Assembly (NCBI RefSeq): GCF_018070045.1
Contig: NZ_JAGPYK010000021.1
Coordinates: forward strand, 51,178-115,177
Length of the DNA: 64,000 nt
Origin: Micromonospora sp. U21
GTDB lineage: Bacteria > Actinomycetota > Actinomycetes > Mycobacteriales > Micromonosporaceae
Reading direction: 5' to 3'
Within the stretch, counting starts at the first letter, position 1. Each line of letters opens with the position of its first letter. The position numbers were made by a program, and so were the translations under genes. Positions 26,810 to 34,613 of the stretch are shown here, in pieces. Under the pieces are notes generated by a model. That model was given only the letters and a program-made list of their open reading frames with translations, ran no database searches and was not told the origin of the DNA.

Positions 26810-28027
26810 GTGATTGACGTGCAGGGGAGCGGGAGCGACGAGCGGCTGCGTCGCATCGAGGCGGTTACCGACGCCGCGCTGTCCCAACTCGACGTCAAGG
26901 ACCTTCTGGCCGAGCTGGTTGATCGTGTCGGCGAGGTGCTGGGCGTCGACACCGCGGCCATCCTGCTGCTGGACCTGCACGCCCAGCAGTTGGTGGCCAC
27001 CGCGACGAAGGGGCTGAAGGACGAGGTCCGGGAAGGTAGCCGGACCCCCGTCGGCCGCGGCTTCGCCGGCCGGGTCGCCCGGGAGAAGCAGCCCGTCCTG
27101 GTGGAGAACGTCACGGCCGCGGACGACTCGGCTCTGTTCGATCGAGGAGTGCGCTCGTTGTTGGGCGTGCCCATGTTCGCCGGCGGCGAGCTGATCGGCG
27201 TACTGCATGTCGGCTGCCTCCGGCCGCACCGGTTCACCAGCGACGATGTGCAACTGCTGCAACTCGCCGCCGACCGGGCGAGCCTCGCCCGCCGGACCAG
27301 GGCCAGCGGCCTCGACCGCAGCGCCGCCCTCGCGCTGCAGCGCAGCCTGCTACCCACCCACCTGCCCGACGCGCCAGGTGTGGACATGGCCGCCCGCTAC
27401 GTACCCGGCCACGACGCCGGCGTCGGCGGCGACTGGTACGACGTGTTCACCCTGCCCTCCGGTTGGCTGGGTGTCGTCATCGGCGACGTGTCCGGGCACG
27501 GGTTGCAGTCGGCGGTCGTCATGGGGCGTCTCCGCAGCGCGCTGCGCGCCTACGCGCTGGTCTGCGACGACCCGGCCAGTGCGCTGACGCTGCTCGACCG
27601 CAAGATCCACCATTTCGAGACCGGCAACCTGGCGACGGTCCTCTACGCCATGATCTCCCCGGACCGCGCGATCATCCGGGTCTCCCTCGCCGGGCACCTG
27701 CAACCCGTCCTGGCCGCACCAGGACACCCGGCCGACACGCTGACCATTCCCGTTGATCTTCCACTGGGTATCGGCCCACGTCAGCCAGCCCGGCGGTGCA
27801 CCGAGGTCGCGTTCCCCTCCGACGCGGTACTGATCTGCTACACCGATGGGCTCGTCGAACGCCGCGGCGAGATCATCGACGTCGGCATCGACCGGCTCTG
27901 CGCGGCCGTCGAACCGGGTCCCGCCGAGGAAGTCTGCGCCCGCGTCATGAGCACCCTCGCCGGCGAGCAGGCCACCGACGACATCGCCCTGCTCGCCATC
28001 CACTCAGCCACGAGACGTATCCCGTGA
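26810..28027 (+). CDS. GAF-SpoIIE (PP2C) serine/threonine phosphatase
   Basis: This 405-residue cytoplasmic regulator has an N-terminal GAF domain (about residues 20-165) and a C-terminal SpoIIE/RsbU phosphatase domain (about 180-400). Metal and catalytic motifs are present: GVGGDWYDVF, VVIGDVSGHGL, CYTDGLVERRG and TDDIALLAI. Such proteins dephosphorylate an anti-anti-sigma factor (STAS protein) in response to a GAF ligand and so switch on an alternative sigma factor. No STAS gene is present nearby, so its substrate is encoded elsewhere. The likely partner kinase-type protein is encoded 128 bases downstream. Confidence 0.88.
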   Translation: MIDVQGSGSDERLRRIEAVTDAALSQLDVKDLLAELVDRVGEVLGVDTAAILLLDLHAQQLVATATKGLKDEVREGSRTPVGRGFAGRVAREKQPVLVENVTAADDSALFDRGVRSLLGVPMFAGGELIGVLHVGCLRPHRFTSDDVQLLQLAADRASLARRTRASGLDRSAALALQRSLLPTHLPDAPGVDMAARYVPGHDAGVGGDWYDVFTLPSGWLGVVIGDVSGHGLQSAVVMGRLRSALRAYALVCDDPASALTLLDRKIHHFETGNLATVLYAMISPDRAIIRVSLAGHLQPVLAAPGHPADTLTIPVDLPLGIGPRQPARRCTEVAFPSDAVLICYTDGLVERRGEIIDVGIDRLCAAVEPGPAEEVCARVMSTLAGEQATDDIALLAIHSATRRIP

Positions 28028-28158
28028 ACGACTCTGACCGGCTGTTCCGGAGCTGCCCCCCGTACACTGCACCTGACCGCCGCCACGCAGGTCCGCGGCC
28101 TGATCCTGGCAGGGCCGACGAGGCGGCCGGATCACGCACCTCGGAGGCCACAGCTTGA
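28024..28158 (+). CDS. Possible 44-residue ORF bridging the two regulators
   Basis: A GTG at 28024 overlaps the phosphatase stop (GTGA) and the frame runs to a TGA whose bases overlap the next gene's TTG start (TTGA at 28155). The product would be hydrophilic, rich in Arg, Asp and Pro. Third-position GC is only about 70 percent, well below neighbours, so this may be chance. It would nevertheless couple translation of both regulators. A TACACT -10-like element at 28063 offers a separate promoter instead. Confidence 0.2.
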   Translation: MNDSDRLFRSCPPYTAPDRRHAGPRPDPGRADEAAGSRTSEATA

Positions 28159-29096
28159 GTATCTCCGTCGCCACCAGGACCGACAGCTTCGCGCACCCCG
28201 CACTCTTCTACGCGGGCCACGAGGAGTACCTGGCGGGCACGCTGCCATTCATCCAGGCCGGTCTCGCCGCGGACGAACCGGTCATGGTCGCCGTCCCCAG
28301 GGACAACCTCCACCACATCCGGACCGCGCTCGGCGCCGACGCGGGCAGGGTCCAGCTGCACGACATGAGCGTGGCCGGGCGCAACCCCGGGCGGATCATT
28401 CCGGGCGTCCTGCTCGCCTTCGCCGCGGCCCACGCCGGGAAGCGGGTGCGCATCATCGGCGAACCGATCTGGGCCGGCCGTACCGCGACCGAATACCCCG
28501 CCTGCGCCCAGCACGAGGCACTGATCAACGCTGCGTTCGCCGGCCGGCCGGCCACCATCCTCTGCCCCTACGACACCGGTCAGCTGGACCGGCGCTGGCT
28601 CGACGACGCCCACCGCACCCATCCCGTCGTCCAGATGGGCAGCGTGGTGCGGGAGAGCCCGCACTACGCGGACCCGGTGGCGGTGGCCGCAGGGTTCAAT
28701 CTGCCGCTGCACGACCCGCCCGCCCAGGCGACCACCATCACCATCGACCTGCACGCCCTCTCGGTCATCCGCCGGGTGGTGACCGCCGAGGCCATCGCGG
28801 CCGGCCTGCCCCCCGACCGGGTCTCCGATCTCACCCTGGCGGTCAGCGAACTGGCCGCGAACACGGTCAAGCACACCGCCGGTGGCGGCACCCTCGCGGT
28901 CTGGACCGACGACACCCGGCTCATCTGCCAGCTCACCGACACCGGGCACATCACGAATCCGCTCGCCGGCCGGATCCCCGTGCCGCCGCACCAGCCCGGC
29001 AGCCGAGGCCTTCTCCTGGTCAACCAACTCTGCGATCTCGTGCGCGTCCACACCGTGCCCGGCGCCACCACGATTCGCCTGCACATGCACCGCTGA
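28155..29096 (+). CDS. MEDS-domain sensor fused to HATPase anti-sigma kinase-like domain
   Basis: The 313-residue protein starts at TTG 28155, fixed by GGAGG at 28143-28147 seven bases upstream. The N-terminal MEDS domain (about 12-165) has HPALFYAGHEEYLAGTLPFI and a C-rich CAQHEALIN region. The C-terminal half (about 195-313) is an RsbW-like HATPase_c_2 domain with the N-box ELAANTVKHT, the G1-like DTGHITNP and the G2-like GSRGLLLVNQLCD. Such fusions are proposed to bind anti-anti-sigma or sigma factors in partner-switching. Next to a SpoIIE phosphatase this makes one signalling module; the sensed signal is unknown. Confidence 0.85.
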   Translation: MSISVATRTDSFAHPALFYAGHEEYLAGTLPFIQAGLAADEPVMVAVPRDNLHHIRTALGADAGRVQLHDMSVAGRNPGRIIPGVLLAFAAAHAGKRVRIIGEPIWAGRTATEYPACAQHEALINAAFAGRPATILCPYDTGQLDRRWLDDAHRTHPVVQMGSVVRESPHYADPVAVAAGFNLPLHDPPAQATTITIDLHALSVIRRVVTAEAIAAGLPPDRVSDLTLAVSELAANTVKHTAGGGTLAVWTDDTRLICQLTDTGHITNPLAGRIPVPPHQPGSRGLLLVNQLCDLVRVHTVPGATTIRLHMHR

Positions 29097-29098
29097 CG

Positions 29099-29125
29099 GC
29101 CGCGGGCGACACGCGCCGCCGCGGC
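29099..29125. terminator. Hairpin between convergent genes
   Basis: A 7-bp GC stem (arms 29099-29105 and 29119-29125) with a 13-base loop lies just past the MEDS gene stop and before the end of the convergent AraC gene. It is a plausible shared terminator without T-tracts. Confidence 0.45.
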
Positions 29126-29143
29126 TGAGCCTGCCGGAGACCG

Positions 29144-30106
29144 TCAGCCCCGCAGGGTCGTGGACGGCGACTCGCCGAAACGCCCCCGGTAGTCGCTGGC
29201 GAAGCGGCCGAGATGGACGAACCCGTGTTGCAGGGCAACGGTCGTCACGGACGCGCCGGGACCGGCCGCCCGCAGCGCACGGTGGACCGCCTCGAGCCGG
29301 CAGGCGCGCAGGTACGCCGTCGGCGTGGTCTGCAACTCGCGGCGGAAGCAGTCCTGAAGCGTTCGTACGCTCACCCGGAGCGCCTCCGCGACATCCCCGA
29401 CCGTCAGTGCCTCGCCGTGGTGGTCCGCGATCAGGGCGCAGGCCCGGCGCACCAGGCGCCCGGGGGCCGAGTGGCGCGCCGGCGCGGCGAGCTGGTCGGA
29501 ATAGGTGTGCCGGTGGGCCAGCAACAACTTGCCGATGAGTCCCTGCTCGAACCGGGCGGCGACCTGAGGGTGGTCGAACAGGGACGCGTTCAGCGGCTGC
29601 GACAGTTCGTCGGCGAGGAAGTCCACGCCGCGCGCCCAGGCCTTCGCGGCCGCCGTGGTCATGGTCATGCCGATGTCGAAGCGGACCGGGCCGTCCACCG
29701 GACGGCCCAGCAGGCGGGCCAGCTCCCGGTCGATGGTGCGCCGGTCGGCGTAGAAGATCCGGTGCGGCGAACCCGCGGACCAGTGCATGTCCGAGGCGTC
29801 GTAGGGGGAGAGGACCGAGGCGACGTCGGGCGTCGAGGTCACGCTACGGCCGGCGTGCCGGAGCATCGTGCTGCCGCTGCGGGGGATCTGCACGAGATAG
29901 AAGGTCTCCAGCGGAGGGGGTTGGATCCGCACCGCCTGCCCGTAGTCGAGGTCGATGATGCCCACGCCTCCCACGCGGCGGGCCGCCATCCGCAGCCGAA
30001 CGTCGCGGACACCCGCCTGCGGTGTGAGCCGGTGCGGGCAGAAGACGCGACCCACCTCGGCACGAGCGTGCTCGACGTCGTCCGTCCGGACCGTCACGGC
30101 ATCCAT
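29144..30106 (-). CDS. AraC family transcriptional regulator
   Basis: The 320-residue protein has an N-terminal AraC-binding-like domain (about 30-190, with LETFYLVQIPRSGS) and a C-terminal double helix-turn-helix (about 215-320: LTVGDVAEALRVSVRTLQDCFRREL, then TTVALQHGFVHLGRFASDYRGRFGESP). ATG 30106 is chosen because GGGAGG precedes it by six bases; the longer frame is rejected. It is divergent from the flavin monooxygenase and probably controls it. It resembles regulators of catabolic oxygenases. The ligand is unknown. Confidence 0.87.
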   Translation of the reverse strand: MDAVTVRTDDVEHARAEVGRVFCPHRLTPQAGVRDVRLRMAARRVGGVGIIDLDYGQAVRIQPPPLETFYLVQIPRSGSTMLRHAGRSVTSTPDVASVLSPYDASDMHWSAGSPHRIFYADRRTIDRELARLLGRPVDGPVRFDIGMTMTTAAAKAWARGVDFLADELSQPLNASLFDHPQVAARFEQGLIGKLLLAHRHTYSDQLAAPARHSAPGRLVRRACALIADHHGEALTVGDVAEALRVSVRTLQDCFRRELQTTPTAYLRACRLEAVHRALRAAGPGASVTTVALQHGFVHLGRFASDYRGRFGESPSTTLRG

Positions 30107-30333
30107 CCGACACCTCCCGGGGCGCCCCGCTGCGCTGACCCTAGGACTCGACCCGGGCGGACAGCAGGGGAAAGCCGCCGACCCGACAACGAACGGCCGG
30201 CTGCGCACAGCGGACACACCCCGCGCGCGGCGGATAGCGGCCCGAGCGCCGTGCCCGTTAGCGTGCTGACACCGCCGGCGCCTCTGCTGCCGCGGTACGC
30301 CGTCAGCGGGTCACACACTCTCGGGAGGCCGCC

Positions 30334-31869
30334 ATGAGGATTGCCATCGTCGGCGCTGGATTCGCCGGCCTGAGCGCAGCGAAGGTGCTGCGCCAGAGTG
30401 GCTTCGACGTCACCGTGTTCGAGAAGGCGCCCGATGTCGGCGGGGTGTGGAGCCGCACCCGTCGGTACCCCGGCCTCCGTACCCAGAACGACAAGGGCAC
30501 CTACCACCTCTCCGACCTCCCGATGCCCGCGCACTACCCGCAGTGGCCGACGGGTGAGCAGGTCCAGCAGTACCTGGAGAGCTACGTGGAGATGTTCGGG
30601 CTCGGCGCCGTCCTGCGTCTCTCCACAGAGGTCGTTTCCGCGGCACTCCTGGACAACGAGACCGGGTGGCTGCTCGCGTCGCGCCCGGCGGGTCAGGACC
30701 CGGTGACCGTGGAGCGGTACGACCACCTCATCGTCGCCAACGGCATCTTCTCCGATCCGCTCGTTCCGTCCTTCGACGGCCGCGAGGACTTCACCGCCGC
30801 CGGAGGACGCGTCCTGGCGGCGGGCGATTTCCACGACCTCGCGGCGGCCCGGGGAAAGAACGTCCTCGTCGTCGGGTACGGCAAGTCCTCCTGTGACGTT
30901 GCGGTCCCCCTGAGCGACGTCGCCGCACAGACCCACCTCGTCGCCCGCGAGCTGCTCTGGAAGATGCCCAGGAAGCTCGGCGGCGCCCTGAACTACAAGT
31001 ACCTCCTGCTCACCCGGATGGGTGAGGCGCTGTTCCGCTACCTCAGCCTCAAAGGTCTCGAGCGGTTCCTGCACGGTCCGGGAGACGGCCTGCGCCGTAG
31101 GCTGCTCGACAGCGTCGGGTCGGTCGCGACCAGGCAGCTCAAGCTGCGCGAGCTGGGCCTCGTGCCGAACGGGACCTTCCAGGACATCGCCCGCAGCACC
31201 GTCAGCCTCGCGACGGAAGGCTTCTTCGAGCGCGTCGTCGACGGCCGCATCACGGTCCACCGGGACCGGACGATCAGCGAGCTGTTGGTCGACGGCGGCC
31301 GACCGGCCGCGCGCCTCGATGACGGCACGGTGCTCGCCGCGGACCTGGTGATCTGTGGCACCGGCTTCCGGCAGCACGTTCCGTTCTTCGATGACGCGCT
31401 GCACGCCCGGCTTCAGGACGCCGCCGGCAACTTCATGCTCTACCGCCAGATCCTGCCGATCGACGTCCCACGCCTGACCTTCGCCGGCTACAACTCCTCG
31501 TTCTTCAGCCCGCTGAGCGCGGAGATGGCAGCGGTCTGGACCGCCGCCCACCTGCGCGGCGGGATCACACTGCCGCCCCGGGATCGGATGCGCGAGCAGG
31601 TTCGCACGCGCGTGGCCTGGATGGCGGCGCGGACCAGCGGGCGGCACGCCCGGGGCACGAACGTCATCCCGTTCTCGATGCACAACATCGACGAGGTGCT
31701 CGACGAGCTCGGGCTCAACCTCGGTCGGTTGGCACGGGCCCGACAGTGGTTGTTGCCGGTCGACCCGCGCTCCTACCGGAGGGTGACGCCCCGCATGATC
31801 CGGCGTACCGCCGGTGGCGGCGCGACGGGACGGGTCGAATCGGCCGGGGTACGTCCCGTGGCGCGGTGA
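30334..31869 (+). CDS. Flavin-containing monooxygenase
   Basis: The 511-residue enzyme has an N-terminal FAD-binding Rossmann motif (GAGFAG at residues 7-12), a second NADPH-binding motif VVGYGKSS near residue 180, and between them AAGDFHD resembling the FMO/Baeyer-Villiger fingerprint. The CGTGF motif near residue 345 is also typical of the family. It would insert oxygen into an N-, S- or carbonyl-bearing substrate using NADPH and O2. A GGGAGG site precedes ATG 30334. The divergent AraC gene suggests inducible catabolic use. Substrate cannot be told. Confidence 0.85.
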   Translation: MRIAIVGAGFAGLSAAKVLRQSGFDVTVFEKAPDVGGVWSRTRRYPGLRTQNDKGTYHLSDLPMPAHYPQWPTGEQVQQYLESYVEMFGLGAVLRLSTEVVSAALLDNETGWLLASRPAGQDPVTVERYDHLIVANGIFSDPLVPSFDGREDFTAAGGRVLAAGDFHDLAAARGKNVLVVGYGKSSCDVAVPLSDVAAQTHLVARELLWKMPRKLGGALNYKYLLLTRMGEALFRYLSLKGLERFLHGPGDGLRRRLLDSVGSVATRQLKLRELGLVPNGTFQDIARSTVSLATEGFFERVVDGRITVHRDRTISELLVDGGRPAARLDDGTVLAADLVICGTGFRQHVPFFDDALHARLQDAAGNFMLYRQILPIDVPRLTFAGYNSSFFSPLSAEMAAVWTAAHLRGGITLPPRDRMREQVRTRVAWMAARTSGRHARGTNVIPFSMHNIDEVLDELGLNLGRLARARQWLLPVDPRSYRRVTPRMIRRTAGGGATGRVESAGVRPVAR

Positions 31870-31892
31870 GGTGACACGCCTACGGACCTGCC

Positions 31893-31923
31893 AGCCCGCA
31901 CGCGCGGAGCGGGCCTACGGGCT
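31893..31923 (+). terminator. Terminator hairpin after monooxygenase gene
   Basis: GCCCGC (31894-31899) pairs with GCGGGC (31909-31914); an alternative pairing of AGCCCG (31893-31898) with CGGGCT (31918-31923) is possible. It lies about 25 bases after the monooxygenase stop. The rest of the 265-base gap up to the ltrA gene is more AT-rich around 31940-31990, where a promoter for ltrA may sit, but no convincing pair of hexamers was found. Confidence 0.5.
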
Positions 31924-32134
31924 GGACCGTCATCCGGAGGTGTATTCGCGATAACCGTCAGGAGTGGGGTGACTACGGGGATAAAATGCCTCATCACGGA
32001 TGGGACTGGACGGTCGGCGAGGAGGCGCGGGGGCGATGGCGGCGCGGCAGATCACCGAGCACCGCCACCAGGCTTGGCGGCTGGACGCCCCGGTGCCCGT
32101 GCCGGCGGCCCTGGCCGGTAGCTGACCCCGTCCG

Positions 32135-33334
32135 GTGCGGACGGGCGCAGCGTTTCGAGGGCTCGGGGACAGCAGGAGCCCGGACAGGGCGACCGTCCTG
32201 GAACTGCTCTTCGACATCGTCTATGTCTTCGCGCTCGTCCGTCTCGCCGGGCGGGTCGCGGACGACCTGACCATCGTCCGGCACGCGCTGCTGTCGGAGG
32301 CCGGTCAGACGGTGCTGTTCTTCGCGGCGATGTGGATGATCTGGTCGCTCAACTCCCTGATGGCGAGCACCTACGACCCGCGTCGCACCGACATCCAGAT
32401 CGTCCTGCTGGCGACGATGTTCGGCACGCTGGTGCTGGCGGTCACGTTGCCTCAGGCGTTCGGTCAGCGCGGTGTGATCTTCGCCTGCGCGTACGTCCTC
32501 ATTCAGGTCGGCCGCCCGCTGTACCTGACCTGGGCCCTTCGGGGTCACCCGATGCGCGAGGTCTCGGCCCGGGTGCTGAGCTGGCACGCGGTGTCCGGCG
32601 TGCTCTGGATTGGCGGCGGCATCAGCGGAGGGCTCGGCCGCGGCGTCTTCTGGACCATCGCCCTCACCATCGAAATCGTCGGGGCCGCCACCAACTGGCC
32701 CGCCCTCATGGTTGCCCGCGCACGCCGCCGCGCCATGTCCGAAGTCTCCTACGTGCACCTCGCCGAGCGGTACAACCAGTTCTTCATGATCGCGCTCGCC
32801 GAGGTGGTGCTCGAAGCCGGCATCACCATCAGTTTCCCGGGCTTCTCGACCCTGCGGACCATCACCCTCGTCGCCGCGTTCGTGGCGGTGGTGGCCTTCT
32901 GGCGGATCTACTTCTACCACTTCGGTCCGGGTCGGGACACGACCGCCAGTCCGCCCGGGGAGGGGATGCAACTGTCCCGGTGGGCGAGCTTCAGCCTGCT
33001 GCTCATCGTCGGCGGCATCATCTGCACCGCCGTCGGCTTCGGGCAGGTCATCGAGGACCCGAATCCGCCGATCGACTGGGCGTTGGTGGCCATCATCTTC
33101 GGCGGCCCGGTGCTGTTCCTGATCGGGCGGACCTACCTGGAGCAGTTGCGCCCCGCCGGGCCGCGCTGCCGGATACTGCTGCTCGGTGCGCTGGCGCTGG
33201 TCGTCGCGGCGCCGCCCATGGTGTTCCTTCCGCCGATCGCGGCGGTTGTCACCGCCGGGTTGATCCTGGCCGCGATCGCCATCGCCGACGGGTCCGCCCA
33301 TCGGCGCGGGTCGGAGACCAATCCGCCGCTGTAG
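32135..33334 (+). CDS. ltrA: Low temperature requirement protein A (LtrA) family membrane protein
   Basis: This 399-residue integral membrane protein has about ten to twelve hydrophobic segments. The N-terminal signature VLELLFDIVYVFALVRLA and the HLAERYNQFFMIALAEVVLEAG segment (about 208-229) are hallmarks of LtrA. The family was named from a Listeria mutant impaired at low temperature; its molecular activity is unknown. GTG 32135 lacks a clear ribosome-binding site and the real start could be nearby. It appears to be a single-gene unit, ended by a perfect 14-bp hairpin. Confidence 0.88.
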   Translation: MRTGAAFRGLGDSRSPDRATVLELLFDIVYVFALVRLAGRVADDLTIVRHALLSEAGQTVLFFAAMWMIWSLNSLMASTYDPRRTDIQIVLLATMFGTLVLAVTLPQAFGQRGVIFACAYVLIQVGRPLYLTWALRGHPMREVSARVLSWHAVSGVLWIGGGISGGLGRGVFWTIALTIEIVGAATNWPALMVARARRRAMSEVSYVHLAERYNQFFMIALAEVVLEAGITISFPGFSTLRTITLVAAFVAVVAFWRIYFYHFGPGRDTTASPPGEGMQLSRWASFSLLLIVGGIICTAVGFGQVIEDPNPPIDWALVAIIFGGPVLFLIGRTYLEQLRPAGPRCRILLLGALALVVAAPPMVFLPPIAAVVTAGLILAAIAIADGSAHRRGSETNPPL

Positions 33335-33338
33335 CCGG

Positions 33339-33381
33339 GCGCTCGGGCTGCCCGACTCCACCTGCACGGCAGCCCGAGCGC
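33339..33381 (+). terminator. Perfect 14-bp terminator hairpin after ltrA
   Basis: Arms 33339-33352 and 33368-33381 are perfectly complementary (GCGCTCGGGCTGCC and its complement) with a 15-base loop, starting four bases after the ltrA stop codon. No T-tract follows, as is common in actinobacteria. Confidence 0.8.
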
Positions 33382-33385
33382 GGCC

Positions 33386-33415
33386 TTGCGGGGCGGCGAG
33401 GACCTCCGATAGGTT
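33386..33415 (+). promoter_or_regulatory. Putative promoter of leader ORF/GNAT gene
   Basis: TTGCGG at 33386-33391 and TAGGTT at 33410-33415 are separated by 18 bases, a good fit to an actinobacterial housekeeping promoter. Predicted transcription start is near 33422, giving about 30 bases of leader before the small ORF at 33454. It begins five bases beyond the ltrA terminator. Confidence 0.5.
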
Positions 33416-33453
33416 TTTCGGGCACGCCGTCGAGCCGGGAGGAGGTCAGAACA

Positions 33454-33504
33454 ATGTCCGATGTTCTGCGCCCCCTCCGCGCCCCGGCGTCCACGCGGAT
33501 CTGA
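33454..33504 (+). CDS. Possible 16-residue leader peptide upstream of GNAT gene
   Basis: ATG 33454 is preceded at eight bases by an excellent ribosome-binding site, GGGAGGAGG at 33437-33445. The frame encodes MSDVLRPLRAPASTRI and stops at 33502-33504, 32 bases before the GNAT start. A strong site serving so short an ORF directly downstream of a good promoter suggests a translated leader that tunes the next gene. I recognise no known leader family, and there is no run of a single amino acid. Confidence 0.4.
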   Translation: MSDVLRPLRAPASTRI

Positions 33505-33536
33505 CCCGGGGCGCTCGCTTTCCGGAGGATCAACCT

Positions 33537-34484
33537 ATGACCGACCTGGTCATCCGTCCGCTTGTCGCGGGCGAGGAACACGTGTTCGACTCCATGCCCG
33601 ATCCGCTACCCCAACTGCGTCAGGTCAGCTACGCCGACGGGATCGCCGGCGGCGGCTACCGACCCGAGAACACCTGGGTCGCCCTCCGAAGCGGCCGGGT
33701 GGTCGCCCGGGCGGCCTGGCTCCTCCCGCCCGGTGCCGTCGGTGCGCCCTGGTTGGAGCGGTTCGACCTGGACGCCGAGCCGGAGGTGGGCGCCGCGCTG
33801 CTGCGCGCCGCCCACGAGGCGCTGGGCGGTCCCGGCCTGTACTTCGCCGCCATGCCGGCGCACTGGCGGCGCCGGCCCGAGGTGCTGGCCGTGATGGAGG
33901 CGCCGATGGCGGCGGCTCGGCTCGCCGGGCTGGTCGAGCGGGGGGAGCGGCTGAGGTGTTCCTGGACGGGCACGCCGTTGCCGGCCGTCTCCGGGCGGTA
34001 CGTTTTCCGCCCGGCCGCCGACCCGACGGAGATCAACGCACTGGTCGCCCGGATCGCCGAGCCGGACGTGCTGACCGGCATGGAGACAGCGCGGGCGGTC
34101 GGCGGCGTCGACCTGGCCACCGACCCGCTGGCCTGGCTGAGCGGCTCGGCCAGCGAGTGGCGAATCGCGCTGGACGACGGCGTGCCGGTCGGGCTGGTCC
34201 GACCAGCGGGGGACGCCTGTTACCCGCTCATCGCCTACCTGGGTCTGTTCGACGAGGCCGTCCGAAGTGAGCTGCTGGTCGAGGCGGTCCGGGCGCTGGC
34301 AGCCGGCGGCGCCCGGGAGGTGCTCGCCGACGTGGACGCCCACCGGGTGGCGGTGCTGGCGGAGCTGGAACGGACCGGGTTCCGGCAGCTGCGCTCACGG
34401 GTCCTCTTCGCGCCGGCGACCGGCACGCCGCCCGCCTCGGCGGCCCCGCCCGGTCCGGCGGTCGCCGCCGGCCATTTGGACTAG
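33537..34484 (+). CDS. GNAT-like acetyltransferase family protein
   Basis: The 315-residue protein starts at ATG 33537, with GGAGG at 33523-33527. It looks like a GNAT protein: an N-terminal LVIRPLVAGEEHVFD, WVALRSGRVVARAAWLLPP as central strands, and a C-terminal second module with WRIALDDGVPVGLVRPAG, then AYLGLFDEAVRSELLVEAVRAL and ELERTGFRQLRSRV. Length and symmetry suggest a two-domain GNAT. Neither substrate nor strict acetyl-CoA motif (Q/RxxGxG/A) is clear, so catalytic activity is uncertain. Confidence 0.65.
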   Translation: MTDLVIRPLVAGEEHVFDSMPDPLPQLRQVSYADGIAGGGYRPENTWVALRSGRVVARAAWLLPPGAVGAPWLERFDLDAEPEVGAALLRAAHEALGGPGLYFAAMPAHWRRRPEVLAVMEAPMAAARLAGLVERGERLRCSWTGTPLPAVSGRYVFRPAADPTEINALVARIAEPDVLTGMETARAVGGVDLATDPLAWLSGSASEWRIALDDGVPVGLVRPAGDACYPLIAYLGLFDEAVRSELLVEAVRALAAGGAREVLADVDAHRVAVLAELERTGFRQLRSRVLFAPATGTPPASAAPPGPAVAAGHLD

Positions 34485-34493
34485 CTGATCGGG

Positions 34494-34520
34494 GTACGCC
34501 CTGGCGCCACCAGGGCGTAC
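34494..34520 (+). terminator. Terminator hairpin after GNAT gene
   Basis: Perfect 11-bp stem (arms 34494-34504 and 34510-34520) with a 5-base loop, nine bases after the stop codon of the GNAT gene. Confidence 0.8.
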
Positions 34521-34613
34521 ACCGTACCCACGGCCGGATCGACCGGACGGTCGGTGGGAGGATCTGGCGGTGCCGAAGATCGTTGCCAGCACTCACCACC
34601 AGGCGCGGCGTCG

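Noticed and set aside
31986..32270. 94-codon frame before ltrA
   Set aside because: Tryptophan- and arginine-rich with no family likeness, no ribosome-binding site, and it overlaps the start of ltrA in another frame.
33401..33447. GACCTCC/GGAGGTC inverted repeat that could hide the leader ORF's ribosome-binding site
   Set aside because: The left arm lies upstream of the predicted transcription start near 33422, so it would not be in the RNA unless a farther promoter is used.
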